Below are positions 7,105 to 15,590 of a stretch of 18,858 nt of DNA, piece by piece. Source of the DNA: CAZSLZ01 sp964607865 (GTDB lineage Bacteria; Vulcanimicrobiota; JAJTBE01; CAZSLZ01); assembly GCA_964607865.1 (NCBI GenBank), contig CAZSLZ010000059.1:1-18858 (forward strand), given 5' to 3'. The translations under genes were made by a program, and so were the position numbers. Under the pieces are notes generated by a model. The model did no database searches, was not told the origin of the DNA, and saw only the letters and a program-made list of their open reading frames with translations. How positions within the stretch are numbered: the stretch's first letter is position 1; each line of letters starts with the position of its first letter.

Positions 7105-8541
7105 TTATTCGAATCGTATTGCTTTTATTACTTTACTGGAGTTCAGATCTGAACCTTCCCTGTAAATGAAGGTGGCATTTCCATAATTGTCAATAACCAG
7201 CTGGGGTTCGGTTCTTGTTGTCCTGGAAATATCCGATATTGAACTGTCAATAATTTTCCGGGCAGGAGTCCATTTTAATTGTCTTGAGTATGCATCATAA
7301 TAAAAAGTTGCATAATAAATATCCATATTTTCGCTTTTTGGTGAAGTTTCCATCTGGAAGACACACATTACCTTATTCTGCCGGGAGAAAGCGATTCTGG
7401 GTAATTGCGCTTTGTTTTCCACAATTTTCTGGCCTTCCAGTAAAGAAAGGGGAGCAGGTTGTGACCAACCGGCGCCGTCATATACAGTATAATAAATTCC
7501 ATTTACCGATCGGCTGGTTTCCTCATACTCAAAAACACACAAAAAATATTTTTCCCATTGAAGGGTGTTAATACGTGCAATATCTTCCACAGCTTCTTTG
7601 TTAATGAGAGTTTTCTCCCATTTAGAACCGTCTTTGGAGAAATAGGACGTAAGAAAATAATTTTCCTTAACATCGGATTCAATTGCAAGAATGTGTAAAT
7701 ATCCGGGGGAATCGGTAAAATTACCGGGTATTTGGCTCTGAGGGTATCTCTGAATTCAATGCGGTTCGCCAGGTCTTCAGTTTATCGGCAAATGGGTGGG
7801 GATACTGGCTTCAAGATTAGCTGGAGTTGCCCACAGCCAACTATCCTTATCATATGTTCCCCTGGCAACATGAAGAAAATTATCGCTGGAACCGATTACC
7901 AGATATGCGCAAAATGCATTGAAACCAGTGGAATTATTACGAAAAGTTATACAGGGCTCAATAGGTGTGAAACCTGACCATTCAGCAACCACTGAAGACT
8001 CCAGGCGTTTTTCATCGGTTTGGGAACTCAGGGATTCAAACCAGCTGTATTCAACAGAATGCACTTCGTGATATGTGTCTTTTCCTTCGTATAAAACTGC
8101 CATTTTGCCATCAGGTTGAAGCAGAAATTTACCCTTGTTAATTTGGGCAACCCTGGATAACCAGATATTTTTTCCCTACAGGTACTTCATCGAAGAAAAC
8201 CTGATTTTTGGGGTATTCGATAATTTCCTCCCTGAGTAATCTTTCATTGGAAACCGGAGATGCTACTGTTTCCAGGCCAGGGGTTTCTTCATTGTCGGAT
8301 TCCAGTTCATATAGTCTTACTTCGTAACATGAAACAAAATCAGCAGGGGTAGTTTCTGAAGTGGGGTTATCATCAGCTCTGTTTGTGTCAATATCCTGGG
8401 GATAAGCTATGCGCATATTCAGTATTCCTGCCCCGGATACATTTCCTATGTCCCTTCCACCGCAGCCGGGCAAAAAAAAAGAAAAATTAAAAACAAGAAA
8501 ACAAAAATATAAAATGAACTGATAAACATACTTCTCTTCAT
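7105..8541 (-). pseudogene. Frameshifted lipoprotein with sialidase/BNR-like propeller character
   Basis: One gene seems to be split over several frames. It starts at ATG 8541, with AAGGG six bases upstream, giving a basic N terminus (MKRSMF) and a hydrophobic run. The lipobox LPGCGG is in a different frame, reached only by a slip at the run of nine T (8472-8480 on the plus strand as A). A second shift is at the A6 run (T at 8168-8173), turning VPVGKKY into VPVGKNIWLSRVAQ and joining an LLQPDGKMAVLYEGK segment. A third is at the C4 run (plus 7798-7801), and a fourth lies between 7758 and 7721, leading into GYLHILAIESD...DIARINTLQW. The last part carries repeated IYY-T-Y/IYYATFYY strands and ends SKVIKAIRFE. 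Three of the four shifts fall in homopolymers, so true decay and assembly error both remain possible. In-frame pieces alone give four short proteins. Confidence 0.75.
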
Positions 8542-8571
8542 AAAACACCCTTAAATTTATACTCTTTGTTA

Positions 8572-8580
8572 ATTATAGCA
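8572..8580 (-). promoter_or_regulatory. Extended -10 promoter (TGCTATAAT) of the broken lipoprotein gene
   Basis: On the minus strand TGC-TATAAT is a perfect extended -10 element. Transcription would start near 8565, about 24 bases before ATG 8541 and ahead of its AAGGG ribosome binding site. No clear -35 is present, which is usual for extended -10 promoters. The control region is thus intact although the coding frame is broken. Confidence 0.6.
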
Positions 8581-8702
8581 CAAATAATAAAAAAGACACA
8601 TATTAAACATAATTTTTTTAAACTGTCTGAACAAGGGATCCAGGGAAGTTAATCAAAAGAGTCAAATAAACAGGAAAATTCGGGATGTAAACGGAGCAGT
8701 TT

Positions 8703-9845
8703 ATGAAAAAAGAACAAAATGAAAATCTGGGAAATTCAAATATAAAAACCCCGGTTGTTCAAAGTCTGGTAAAAGTGGGCAAAGCTATCTCTCTGGGCTT
8801 TTTTGTGATTTTCAGCCTTTTGTTTCTAACCCTGCTGATATTGAACTGGATCAACTCTGTGGGTATTGTTTCTCCTAATTCACCCTTCTACGGTTTCGAT
8901 TACATACCAGCATATACACTTTTATATATAGCAATACTGGCCTCAATTTTCGCCATCCCCTTAAAAAAATGGAAATTCATAGCAGCTTATTTTGTTTTAT
9001 TTCTTATATTCTGGTTGTGGGTGGGTGACCATTCTTTATTTGATTTTAATGCCAGGGTAATTCAACCTGATAAACATGATGAAACAATATCGGTACTTTC
9101 ACTTAATGTGGCGCAGTTTCATGACGGAATTGAAATGATAGGCACAGAGTTAGAAAAAATTCACCCCGATGTGATAATGATTCAGGAACATGAACATTTT
9201 GGAGAAAAAAACCTGGAACTGGTCAGAAAAAACTTTCCTTCGTATAATATTAAACTGGGACAGAAATTCGATTCGGGAATTTTTTCCCTTTATCCCATTA
9301 CAGAGTTCAATGAAATACAGCTTCCCAGCTACCAGCCCGCCTATGAAGACAATTTTGCGGGGGAACAGAAATATCATCCTCACCGACATTTTCTGCATGC
9401 GGTTATAGATAAGGATGGCAGAAAAGTCCATATTCTCTGTCTCAGGCTTATAGCAGGCCGAAGTGTGGATTTCAATGTTTCACCCGGTGAAGTTGTAAAG
9501 TGGGGTAAATACCTGCTTCAGACCCAAACCGAGGAAGTGAAAACCATGATTGACTATATGAAAACACTGGAAGGGCCCATAATTTACGGGGGAGATATGA
9601 ACGCTCCCGCCAGCAGCCACATATTAAAACCTTTTTATATTTTTGGAACTGACGTTTATAAAGCTACCCACCGTTGGCCGGGTTACACCTTTCCTGCCCA
9701 GGGGTCATGGCAGAGGCTGGATTTTATATTCTGCAATGATGAACTGATTCCCTATGATGCCCGGCACCTGGACCTGGTAATATCGGACCATCTTCCGGTT
9801 CTGGCAGTTATGGGCTTTAAAAATAAAGAAGGAGCAAAAAAATGA
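8703..9845 (+). CDS. Membrane-tethered endonuclease/exonuclease/phosphatase-fold protein
   Basis: The 380-residue protein has three hydrophobic helices (about 27-50, 67-87 and 90-108) followed by an EEP-fold domain (about 128-372). Metal and active-site motifs are visible: SLNVA with Asn135, QEH with Glu162, GGDMNAP with Asp298 and Asn300, RLDFIF with Asp340, and SDHLPV with Asp362 and His363. The strand that usually reads NTHL is LCLRL here, so the customary His is missing. Such tethered EEP proteins face outside the membrane and may act on phosphodiesters in lipids or nucleic acids; the substrate cannot be read from sequence. GGAG lies six bases before ATG 8703. The stop overlaps the next gene's start as ATGA, so it is translationally coupled to the GT-C glycosyltransferase, which hints at shared work on an envelope glycolipid or glycan. 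Confidence 0.88.
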   Translation: MKKEQNENLGNSNIKTPVVQSLVKVGKAISLGFFVIFSLLFLTLLILNWINSVGIVSPNSPFYGFDYIPAYTLLYIAILASIFAIPLKKWKFIAAYFVLFLIFWLWVGDHSLFDFNARVIQPDKHDETISVLSLNVAQFHDGIEMIGTELEKIHPDVIMIQEHEHFGEKNLELVRKNFPSYNIKLGQKFDSGIFSLYPITEFNEIQLPSYQPAYEDNFAGEQKYHPHRHFLHAVIDKDGRKVHILCLRLIAGRSVDFNVSPGEVVKWGKYLLQTQTEEVKTMIDYMKTLEGPIIYGGDMNAPASSHILKPFYIFGTDVYKATHRWPGYTFPAQGSWQRLDFIFCNDELIPYDARHLDLVISDHLPVLAVMGFKNKEGAKK

Positions 9846-11398
9846 AATTTGAAATAACCGGGGAACAAAGAAAAAAATATACCTTGTATTTTTGGCTTTT
9901 TATTGCTCTGGTTCTGGTATTCCGGCTTTTTTACATCGGCTTTGCCCCCCTGCAGCTTACTCCCGAGGAAGCATATTACTGGAACTATTCTCAGCATCCC
10001 GATTGGAGTTATTTTGACCATCCACCCATGGTGGCATGGATAATCTTCATTTTTACCCGGATATTCGGTAATAATGAGTTCGGAGTAAGGGTTGGAGCTG
10101 TCCTTCTTTCAGCGGGGTTTTCCTACCTGGTTTTTTTAATTGGAAGAAAACTCTACAACGAACAGATTGGGTTTTATTCGGTACTTCTGGTTAACCTGGC
10201 ATTTATCTACAACCTTTATTCTACAGGAATCACCCCTGACTCATCCCTGTTCTTCTTCTGGGCTCTTTCTACCTATCTCTTTCTCATCCAATATCAATCC
10301 AGGCCCAAAGGAATGTGGCTGCTCCTGGGGCTGTCCATCGGGTGCGCTTTCCTTTCCAAATACACTGCTGTATTTCTTCCGGTTTCCTTTTTTGTCTTTC
10401 TGGTATGGGAAAAACGGTTAAAAGGGCATCTGGCAGGTATTATTGGCTCCTTTGTTGTGGCTATTTTAACATTTTTACCTGTTATCTATTGGAACCTCAA
10501 CAACGGCCTGGCATCTTTTGCATTTCAATCTGCTAACCGGTTTGACAAAACTTATGCCATCTCTTTTACCGATTTGCTGGAATCTCAGTTGTTGCAGGCA
10601 GTCTTTTTTACACCCTTAATTTTTTTTGGAGCTATATACATACTTGTAAGGGCAGGGCTCGAAAAAGAAAAGTATTTTTCAATGAGATTCCTGCTGAGTA
10701 TGGCAGTGCCACTCATTGTGGGTTTTGCAGGAATTTCAACCCTTACCTGGGTTAAATTCAATTGGACCCCTCCGGGGTATATAACTGCCCTGGTATTAAT
10801 GGGAGCTACTATTTATAAGGGTTATCTTGAAAAAACTGGCTGGAAGAAATTTATGCAGGCGTCTTATATTGGCATAGCTGTTTTTATCGCATTGGCATTG
10901 AACGGGCTCAGTTATTTTCAGCCTATCTATCCCCGAATTTTGCCGGAATTGTCCAGAGCAAACACAATGGCAGGCTGGAAAGAGTTGAGTTCTTATGTAC
11001 GGCAATGCTATGAAGAAATGCCTGAGCCGGAAAGAACTTTTGTTGATGGTTATGGATATCAGATTGCCAGCGAGCTTCAGTTTTATGGTTTTCGAGAAAA
11101 AGAAGTTTATGCCCAGAACATTTTTGGGGAATCGGCACTGGCTTTTACTTTCTGGCAGGACACCGAACCTCTCAGAGGACAGGATGCCATAGTGGTTACC
11201 GGTGAATTTGAAGATTTCAACCCTGAATTACTGGAACAATATTTTGAAAAATTTGAAAAAGCCCGAACCTATACCCTTGAAATTGAGGGGGTAGAGGTTC
11301 GCTCTTTTGATATTTACAAATGTTATGGTTATAAAGGCTTCAATAATGCATTGAAACAGTTCCAGGATGATAGGAACTTAAATAAACCTTGCAATTAG
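9842..11398 (+). CDS. GT-C family membrane glycosyltransferase (ArnT/PMT-like, GT39/GT83 type)
   Basis: The 518-residue polytopic protein has about ten or more hydrophobic helices over residues 15-370 and a soluble C-terminal domain. The first periplasmic loop contains LTPEEAYYWNYSQHP and FDHPPMVAW, the signature of PMT_2/ArnT-type transferases, in which an acidic residue next to AYYW is catalytic (here Glu42/Glu43 in place of the commoner Asp-Glu). These enzymes move a sugar from a polyprenyl-phosphate donor onto lipid or protein outside the membrane; donor and acceptor cannot be told. ATG 9842 overlaps the stop of the EEP gene (ATGA), so the two form an operon. The stop TAG overlaps the convergent S13 peptidase stop on the other strand (TTAG at 11395-11398), leaving no room for a separate terminator. 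Confidence 0.92.
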   Translation: MKFEITGEQRKKYTLYFWLFIALVLVFRLFYIGFAPLQLTPEEAYYWNYSQHPDWSYFDHPPMVAWIIFIFTRIFGNNEFGVRVGAVLLSAGFSYLVFLIGRKLYNEQIGFYSVLLVNLAFIYNLYSTGITPDSSLFFFWALSTYLFLIQYQSRPKGMWLLLGLSIGCAFLSKYTAVFLPVSFFVFLVWEKRLKGHLAGIIGSFVVAILTFLPVIYWNLNNGLASFAFQSANRFDKTYAISFTDLLESQLLQAVFFTPLIFFGAIYILVRAGLEKEKYFSMRFLLSMAVPLIVGFAGISTLTWVKFNWTPPGYITALVLMGATIYKGYLEKTGWKKFMQASYIGIAVFIALALNGLSYFQPIYPRILPELSRANTMAGWKELSSYVRQCYEEMPEPERTFVDGYGYQIASELQFYGFREKEVYAQNIFGESALAFTFWQDTEPLRGQDAIVVTGEFEDFNPELLEQYFEKFEKARTYTLEIEGVEVRSFDIYKCYGYKGFNNALKQFQDDRNLNKPCN

Positions 11399-13005
11399 AG
11401 CATATGGTTATATCTGGCAATTAATTCCACTATGGAATCTTCATTCTGGCGGATCCGGTCGCCCCAGTGTTTGTGGGCGTTGGTTATAATGGAAAAGGCT
11501 ACAAGCTGGCCTGTTTTAGTTTTTACATAACCTGAAAGAGCGATGTGCCCTTTCAAACCGCCGGTCTTGGCTCTTACCGGCAGGCCATGAAACCGATAAA
11601 CCAGGGTCCCGTCAACGCCACCCGCAGGAAGGCTGGACCAGAAATATTCCCAGTGGGGGTTGTTAACCATTATCCTTAAAAGTTCCACCATCTGGCGAGG
11701 TGTAATACGGTTGTAAACCGATAAACCGCTTCCATCGGCCATGGCAAAACAGGAGGTATCCACTCCCTGGGAACCAAGCCAGTTCTTGATTGCCAGATTG
11801 CTGTTGTCGCAGGTTCCCTGCCCCTGAATCACCAGCCCTATTGCCTTGAATACATGCTGGGCGCAAATATTATCCGATTCCTTGTTAATCTCCCGCACTA
11901 TCTTGTGAAGAGGAATCGATTTATAGCGGGCTATGTGGGTTGTTTCTTCCTTGTAGTCCAGCTCCTCGGCGGTTAATAACCGGGGAATACCTTTAATTTG
12001 AATTCCGTTGACTTTGAGGACCTTGGCAAACACAGCTGTGGTATAGGCAGAGGGGTTATTAACGGTCAGGTTGCGGTAAACCGTACCAGAATTATATCCC
12101 TTCACACTAATTCTATCAGTTCCCAGCTTTCTGTCCACATAGAGCTTACCGCCTGCAGAGGAGTCATATATGAGTTGTATGTATTCATTACCCGGCAGCA
12201 TTGATGCCTTTCCCGCTCCTATGACTAGCCTGATGCAGTTGGCATTAATGGAAAGGGCGCCTGCGGGCGCTGCATATTCTTCCAGTAAATATCGTGATTT
12301 CCAGCCCCTGCCCAGGTATTCCCGGTCAAAAGCAGTGTCATCGCCCACCACGTCGCCCTCAATAACTTTTACTCCCTGTTTTTTCAGGGACCGGGCGAAG
12401 CTGTGTAATACTTCGGTGGGGTTATCCATAAAGGGTTCCATAAAGGTGGGGTCGCCGGTTCCTTCCAGGTAAACATTTCCCTTCATTACCCCGGTTTCTT
12501 TATTGATAGGGCTTCCCCATACGCTGGTTTCGAACTGGTAATCGGGGCCTAACAGAGAAAGGGCTGCCGAGGCGGTAACCATTTTCAGGTTGGAAGCTGG
12601 TATCATGGGCAGGTTGGGGTTCTGCTCATAGATTATGTCTCCACGCAGAACCGTTGAAATGTATATGCCCACTTTGGCTTCTTTCCAGGCGGGATCATTT
12701 TTTACATAAGCATCAATCTGTTTTGACAGTTCCTCTCGGTTGACTGCCCTCAGTTTTTCTTCTTCCGGCGACAAGGGAGGGATCGGCTTGGCTGTAGCTG
12801 TGGGCTCGGGTGCAGGGCATGGCTGCTTGGTTTCGTAGGGAAGAGGAGTGATATCCAATATTTCTTTATCGGATTCCACCTTGGCAAAAATCGGGGAATT
12901 ATGCCCTGAAAAGAACGGGGTTTTTGTGGAAACCAGAATTGCAGTAAGAACTGCGAGGCAAATTATAATTGATATGTTTAAATGCTTGTTATTGTAGAGT
13001 TTCAT
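11395..13005 (-). CDS. dacB: D-alanyl-D-alanine carboxypeptidase/endopeptidase, peptidase S13 (PBP4-type)
   Basis: The enzyme trims or cleaves peptidoglycan cross-links in the periplasm. An N-terminal hydrophobic helix (about 10-28) serves as signal or anchor, and a proline-rich linker (about 60-82) precedes the catalytic domain. Motifs are complete: S138-x-x-K141 in PASNLK, S377-D378-N379 in KESDN, and K480-T481-G482 in AKTGGLKG. DGSGLS (424-429) is also typical of S13. A large insert between the first two motifs is as expected for PBP4-type proteins, and 536 residues fits the family. AGGAGG lies eight bases before ATG 13005, and a consensus-like promoter lies further upstream. The gene is divergent from the amylase and convergent with the glycosyltransferase. 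Confidence 0.95.
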   Translation of the reverse strand: MKLYNNKHLNISIIICLAVLTAILVSTKTPFFSGHNSPIFAKVESDKEILDITPLPYETKQPCPAPEPTATAKPIPPLSPEEEKLRAVNREELSKQIDAYVKNDPAWKEAKVGIYISTVLRGDIIYEQNPNLPMIPASNLKMVTASAALSLLGPDYQFETSVWGSPINKETGVMKGNVYLEGTGDPTFMEPFMDNPTEVLHSFARSLKKQGVKVIEGDVVGDDTAFDREYLGRGWKSRYLLEEYAAPAGALSINANCIRLVIGAGKASMLPGNEYIQLIYDSSAGGKLYVDRKLGTDRISVKGYNSGTVYRNLTVNNPSAYTTAVFAKVLKVNGIQIKGIPRLLTAEELDYKEETTHIARYKSIPLHKIVREINKESDNICAQHVFKAIGLVIQGQGTCDNSNLAIKNWLGSQGVDTSCFAMADGSGLSVYNRITPRQMVELLRIMVNNPHWEYFWSSLPAGGVDGTLVYRFHGLPVRAKTGGLKGHIALSGYVKTKTGQLVAFSIITNAHKHWGDRIRQNEDSIVELIARYNHML

Positions 13006-13029
13006 CTGTATTCCTCCTGTTTATTTACT

Positions 13030-13057
13030 ACTATGTTTTTACCTTTTACCCTGTCAA
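13030..13057 (-). promoter_or_regulatory. Sigma-70-type promoter of the S13 peptidase gene
   Basis: On the minus strand a perfect -35 TTGACA (13057-13052) is followed after 16 bases by CATAGT (13035-13030), four of six matches to the -10 consensus. It lies about 25 bases upstream of the peptidase start codon and its AGGAGG site. No equally good promoter is visible for the divergent amylase gene. Confidence 0.6.
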
Positions 13058-13152
13058 ATCGGCAAAAATTGTTTCCACTGTTTTCAAAGGAAAGATTAAG
13101 GATTATCACTAATTATTAATAATCAATAATCAGTTTTGAAAGGAGTCCCCAG

Positions 13153-14712
13153 ATGCGTTTTATGGGTATGTTAACATTTTTCTTATTAGTTGCATTAATT
13201 TTTGTTTTAATCCAGCCGGCTTTTGCCAGTGATTTTTCCGGAGATACCATTTATTTTATTGTGGTAGATCGGTTCCAGGATGGAAGCGCTGAAAATAATG
13301 CCAGGGGCAAAATCTATTCTGGCAATAAGGAAGAATGGAAATTGTATTGGGGTGGAGATATTCAGGGAATTATTGACAGGTTGCCTTATATAAAATCTCT
13401 GGGATGCACTGCCATCTGGATTACCCCCATTATAGACAACACCGAAGAACTATATTATTATGGCGAAAATAAAGAGGAAAAAATCTCTGCATACCATGGT
13501 TACTGGGGCAGAGACTGGTGGAAAATAAACACACATTTCGGCACCAAAGAAAAGTTTCAGGAGCTCATAGATAAAGCCCACGAGATGGATATAAAAATTG
13601 TTTTTGATTATGTTTTAAACCATACCAGCCCTATAAACCAGGGAATAAACGGGGCTATTTATGAAAAAGGCAAATATATTGCCGATTATGAAAACGACAA
13701 GCCGGATTGGTTCCACCATTACGGCAGTATCGACTTCAGAAAAGATGACCCGGTGGAATGGCAGAATAAAAATCTTTTTGATCTGGCAGATTTAAACACC
13801 GAGAACCCCGAGGTAAGGCGTTATATTATTGAATCGGCGAAAATGTGGATGGATATGGGCCTGGACGCCTTCAGGCTGGATACGGTACGTCATATTCCCG
13901 TGGAATTCGCTAAGGAGTTTGCCCAGTCATTGAAAAAAACCAACCCTGATATTTTCATTTTCGGGGAATGGTCCATGGGCGGGCTGGCAGTACCCGGAGC
14001 TGTGGATTTTACCAGAGAAACCGGAATTGACCTTATTGATTTTCAGTTCACATTCTTTATTACTGATACTTTATGCAGGGATAAATCCTTTGAAAAACTG
14101 GCAAACTATATCGATAACGATTATAAAGTAAGAAACCCCAACCTTATGGTAACCTGCATCGATAACCATGACATGCCCAGGTTCATTAGCACAGCTATCG
14201 ACAACGGGGCCGATATGAAAACCGCCCGCAGAAAGACTGAGCTTGCCACCTATATAATGATGACTACCCGGGGCATTCCCTGCATTTATTATGGAACCGA
14301 ACGCTATCTGCATGTGGATAAAAAATCAACCTGGGGTTATGGTGGAGAGCCTTACAACCGCCAGATGATGACAGACTGGGAAAAAGAGAATGAATTTTCA
14401 GATAATATAAAAGTACTGGCGCAATTGAGAAAAACCAACAACGCCCTGTCAAAGGGAACCCAGAGAACCCTTAAATATGGCAAAAATTACTGGGTATATG
14501 AACGTCGGTTTGAGAAAGAAGTGGTTCTTGTGGCTGTGAACAAGGGGAAATCCCGGACTATCAATTTGAAAGACGTTCATTTGCCTGACGGTAAATATGA
14601 TAACAGTGATTACAGGTTTTACAGAATTATGGGGCCCGATATTGAGATTAAAAATATGGGGGCAGACATCAAGTTGGGCAAAAACCAGATCGGCATATGG
14701 TTAAACCGCTAG
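13153..14712 (+). CDS. Secreted GH13 alpha-amylase-type enzyme
   Basis: The 519-residue protein has a signal peptide ending near PAFAS (about residue 26), so it acts outside the cytoplasm. The opening GDTIYFIVVDRFQDG resembles cyclomaltodextrin glucanotransferase-like GH13 enzymes. Conserved regions are present in order: FDYVLNH (151-157), DAFRLDTVRH with nucleophile Asp243, FGEWSMG with acid/base Glu272, and CIDNHD with Asp340. The barrel is followed by a short beta domain ending at residue 519. There is no starch-binding domain, so the enzyme is shorter than true CGTases (about 680 residues). It probably hydrolyses or transfers alpha-1,4-glucan chains. AAAGGAG lies seven bases before ATG 13153. 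It stands alone between divergent dacB and the BMC pair, 78 bases upstream of the latter. Confidence 0.93.
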   Translation: MRFMGMLTFFLLVALIFVLIQPAFASDFSGDTIYFIVVDRFQDGSAENNARGKIYSGNKEEWKLYWGGDIQGIIDRLPYIKSLGCTAIWITPIIDNTEELYYYGENKEEKISAYHGYWGRDWWKINTHFGTKEKFQELIDKAHEMDIKIVFDYVLNHTSPINQGINGAIYEKGKYIADYENDKPDWFHHYGSIDFRKDDPVEWQNKNLFDLADLNTENPEVRRYIIESAKMWMDMGLDAFRLDTVRHIPVEFAKEFAQSLKKTNPDIFIFGEWSMGGLAVPGAVDFTRETGIDLIDFQFTFFITDTLCRDKSFEKLANYIDNDYKVRNPNLMVTCIDNHDMPRFISTAIDNGADMKTARRKTELATYIMMTTRGIPCIYYGTERYLHVDKKSTWGYGGEPYNRQMMTDWEKENEFSDNIKVLAQLRKTNNALSKGTQRTLKYGKNYWVYERRFEKEVVLVAVNKGKSRTINLKDVHLPDGKYDNSDYRFYRIMGPDIEIKNMGADIKLGKNQIGIWLNR

Positions 14713-14790
14713 TTTTTTGATTTAATAAAAGGTTAAATGCTGAAATTATAGAATTGGTTTTTTAGAATTATTTGGAGGTATAATAAGAAC

Positions 14791-15114
14791 ATGGTACAGG
14801 AAGCTCTTGGAATGATAGAAACTTTAGGTCTGGTGGGGGCAGTTGAGGCCTCCGATGCTATGGTCAAGGCAGCCCGGGTTTATCATATCGGTTCGGAAAA
14901 AACCGGCGGCGGTATGTACTCGGTTCATGTCCGGGGTGATGTGGGCGCAGTCAAGGCAGCTGTAGAAGCTGGAGCTTCGGCAGCACGCAGGGTCGGCCAA
15001 CTGGTGGCAGTGCATGTGATACCCCGTCCCTTCGAGGATGTGGAAGAAGTTTTACCTGCTCCGGGTAAACCCAGGCCCAGAGGAACTATGGAATCTTATA
15101 AACCGGAAATTTAG
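14791..15114 (+). CDS. BMC-H hexameric microcompartment shell protein (PduA/EutM-like)
   Basis: The 107-residue protein is one BMC domain. It opens EALGMIETLGLVGAVEASDAM, followed by the pore loop KTGGG (37-41) where PduA/EutM proteins have K-I-G-S-G. RGDVGAVKAA then matches the family, as does AARRVGQLVAVHVIPRPFEDVE at the end of the fold. Such proteins form hexamers that tile the facets of protein-shelled organelles. A 20-residue tail rich in Pro, Arg and Lys (88-107) extends beyond the core. GGAGGT lies 11 bases before ATG 14791, a long but workable spacing. The next gene is an RpiB-like isomerase 17 bases downstream, so the two are cotranscribed. No vertex (BMC-P) or trimeric shell gene and no aldehyde dehydrogenase is in the window, so any complete shell must draw on genes elsewhere. 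Confidence 0.95.
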   Translation: MVQEALGMIETLGLVGAVEASDAMVKAARVYHIGSEKTGGGMYSVHVRGDVGAVKAAVEAGASAARRVGQLVAVHVIPRPFEDVEEVLPAPGKPRPRGTMESYKPEI

Positions 15115-15131
15115 TGACAGGGAGAGATTCA

Positions 15132-15590
15132 ATGAAGGTTATAATTGGTAGCGACCACGGAGGTTTTGAACTAAAAGAAGATCTGAAAAAATTTATGGAC
15201 TCCATGGGGGTGGATGTAAAAGACTACGGAACTTATTCAACCGCCTCGGTGGATTATCCTGATATAGCCCTGTTGGTTGCTGAAGCTGTGGCTAGAGAAA
15301 AAGAAAATGGAACTCTGGGAATAATGATTGACGGCGCCGGTGTGGCAAGCGCCATGTGCTGTAACAAGGTTACGGGTATAAGAGCAGCCTGTTGTAATCA
15401 TGTATTTACTGCCCGTAATGCCCGGGAGCATAACGATGCCAATGTTTTAACCATGGGCGCCAGGGTTGTGGGCCTGGGTGTTGCCAGGGATATTGTAAAA
15501 ATGTTTCTTTGTAGAGCTTTCGCCGGAGGCCGTCACAGCCGGCGGGTGGACAAAATGATGCAGATTGAAAGAAAATATCATAAAGAATAA
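15132..15590 (+). CDS. RpiB/LacAB-family sugar-phosphate isomerase, BMC-associated
   Basis: RpiB-family enzymes interconvert aldose and ketose phosphates such as ribose 5-phosphate and ribulose 5-phosphate. The 152-residue protein has GSDHGGFELK at 6-15 (Asp8, His9), NKVTGIRAA, AREHNDANVL with His100 and Asn101, GARVVG, and GGRHSRRV near the end. In E. coli-type RpiB the catalytic base is Cys in ICGTG; here the aligned segment is IDGAG with Asp67, so the base is altered. Actinobacterial RpiB proteins use a glutamate, so activity is still possible. The start is ATG 15132 with GGGAGAG five bases upstream; an in-frame GTG at 15114 overlaps the shell gene stop and lacks a site. RpiB genes next to shell genes are known from sugar-phosphate-using (SPU-type) BMC loci. 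No obvious encapsulation peptide is seen. Confidence 0.92.
   Translation: MKVIIGSDHGGFELKEDLKKFMDSMGVDVKDYGTYSTASVDYPDIALLVAEAVAREKENGTLGIMIDGAGVASAMCCNKVTGIRAACCNHVFTARNAREHNDANVLTMGARVVGLGVARDIVKMFLCRAFAGGRHSRRVDKMMQIERKYHKE

Noticed and set aside
14758..14782. Possible promoter TTGGTT...TATAAT upstream of the shell-protein gene.
   Set aside because: The TATAAT overlaps the ribosome binding site region and would put the transcription start at or inside the start codon; the spacer is 19 bases.
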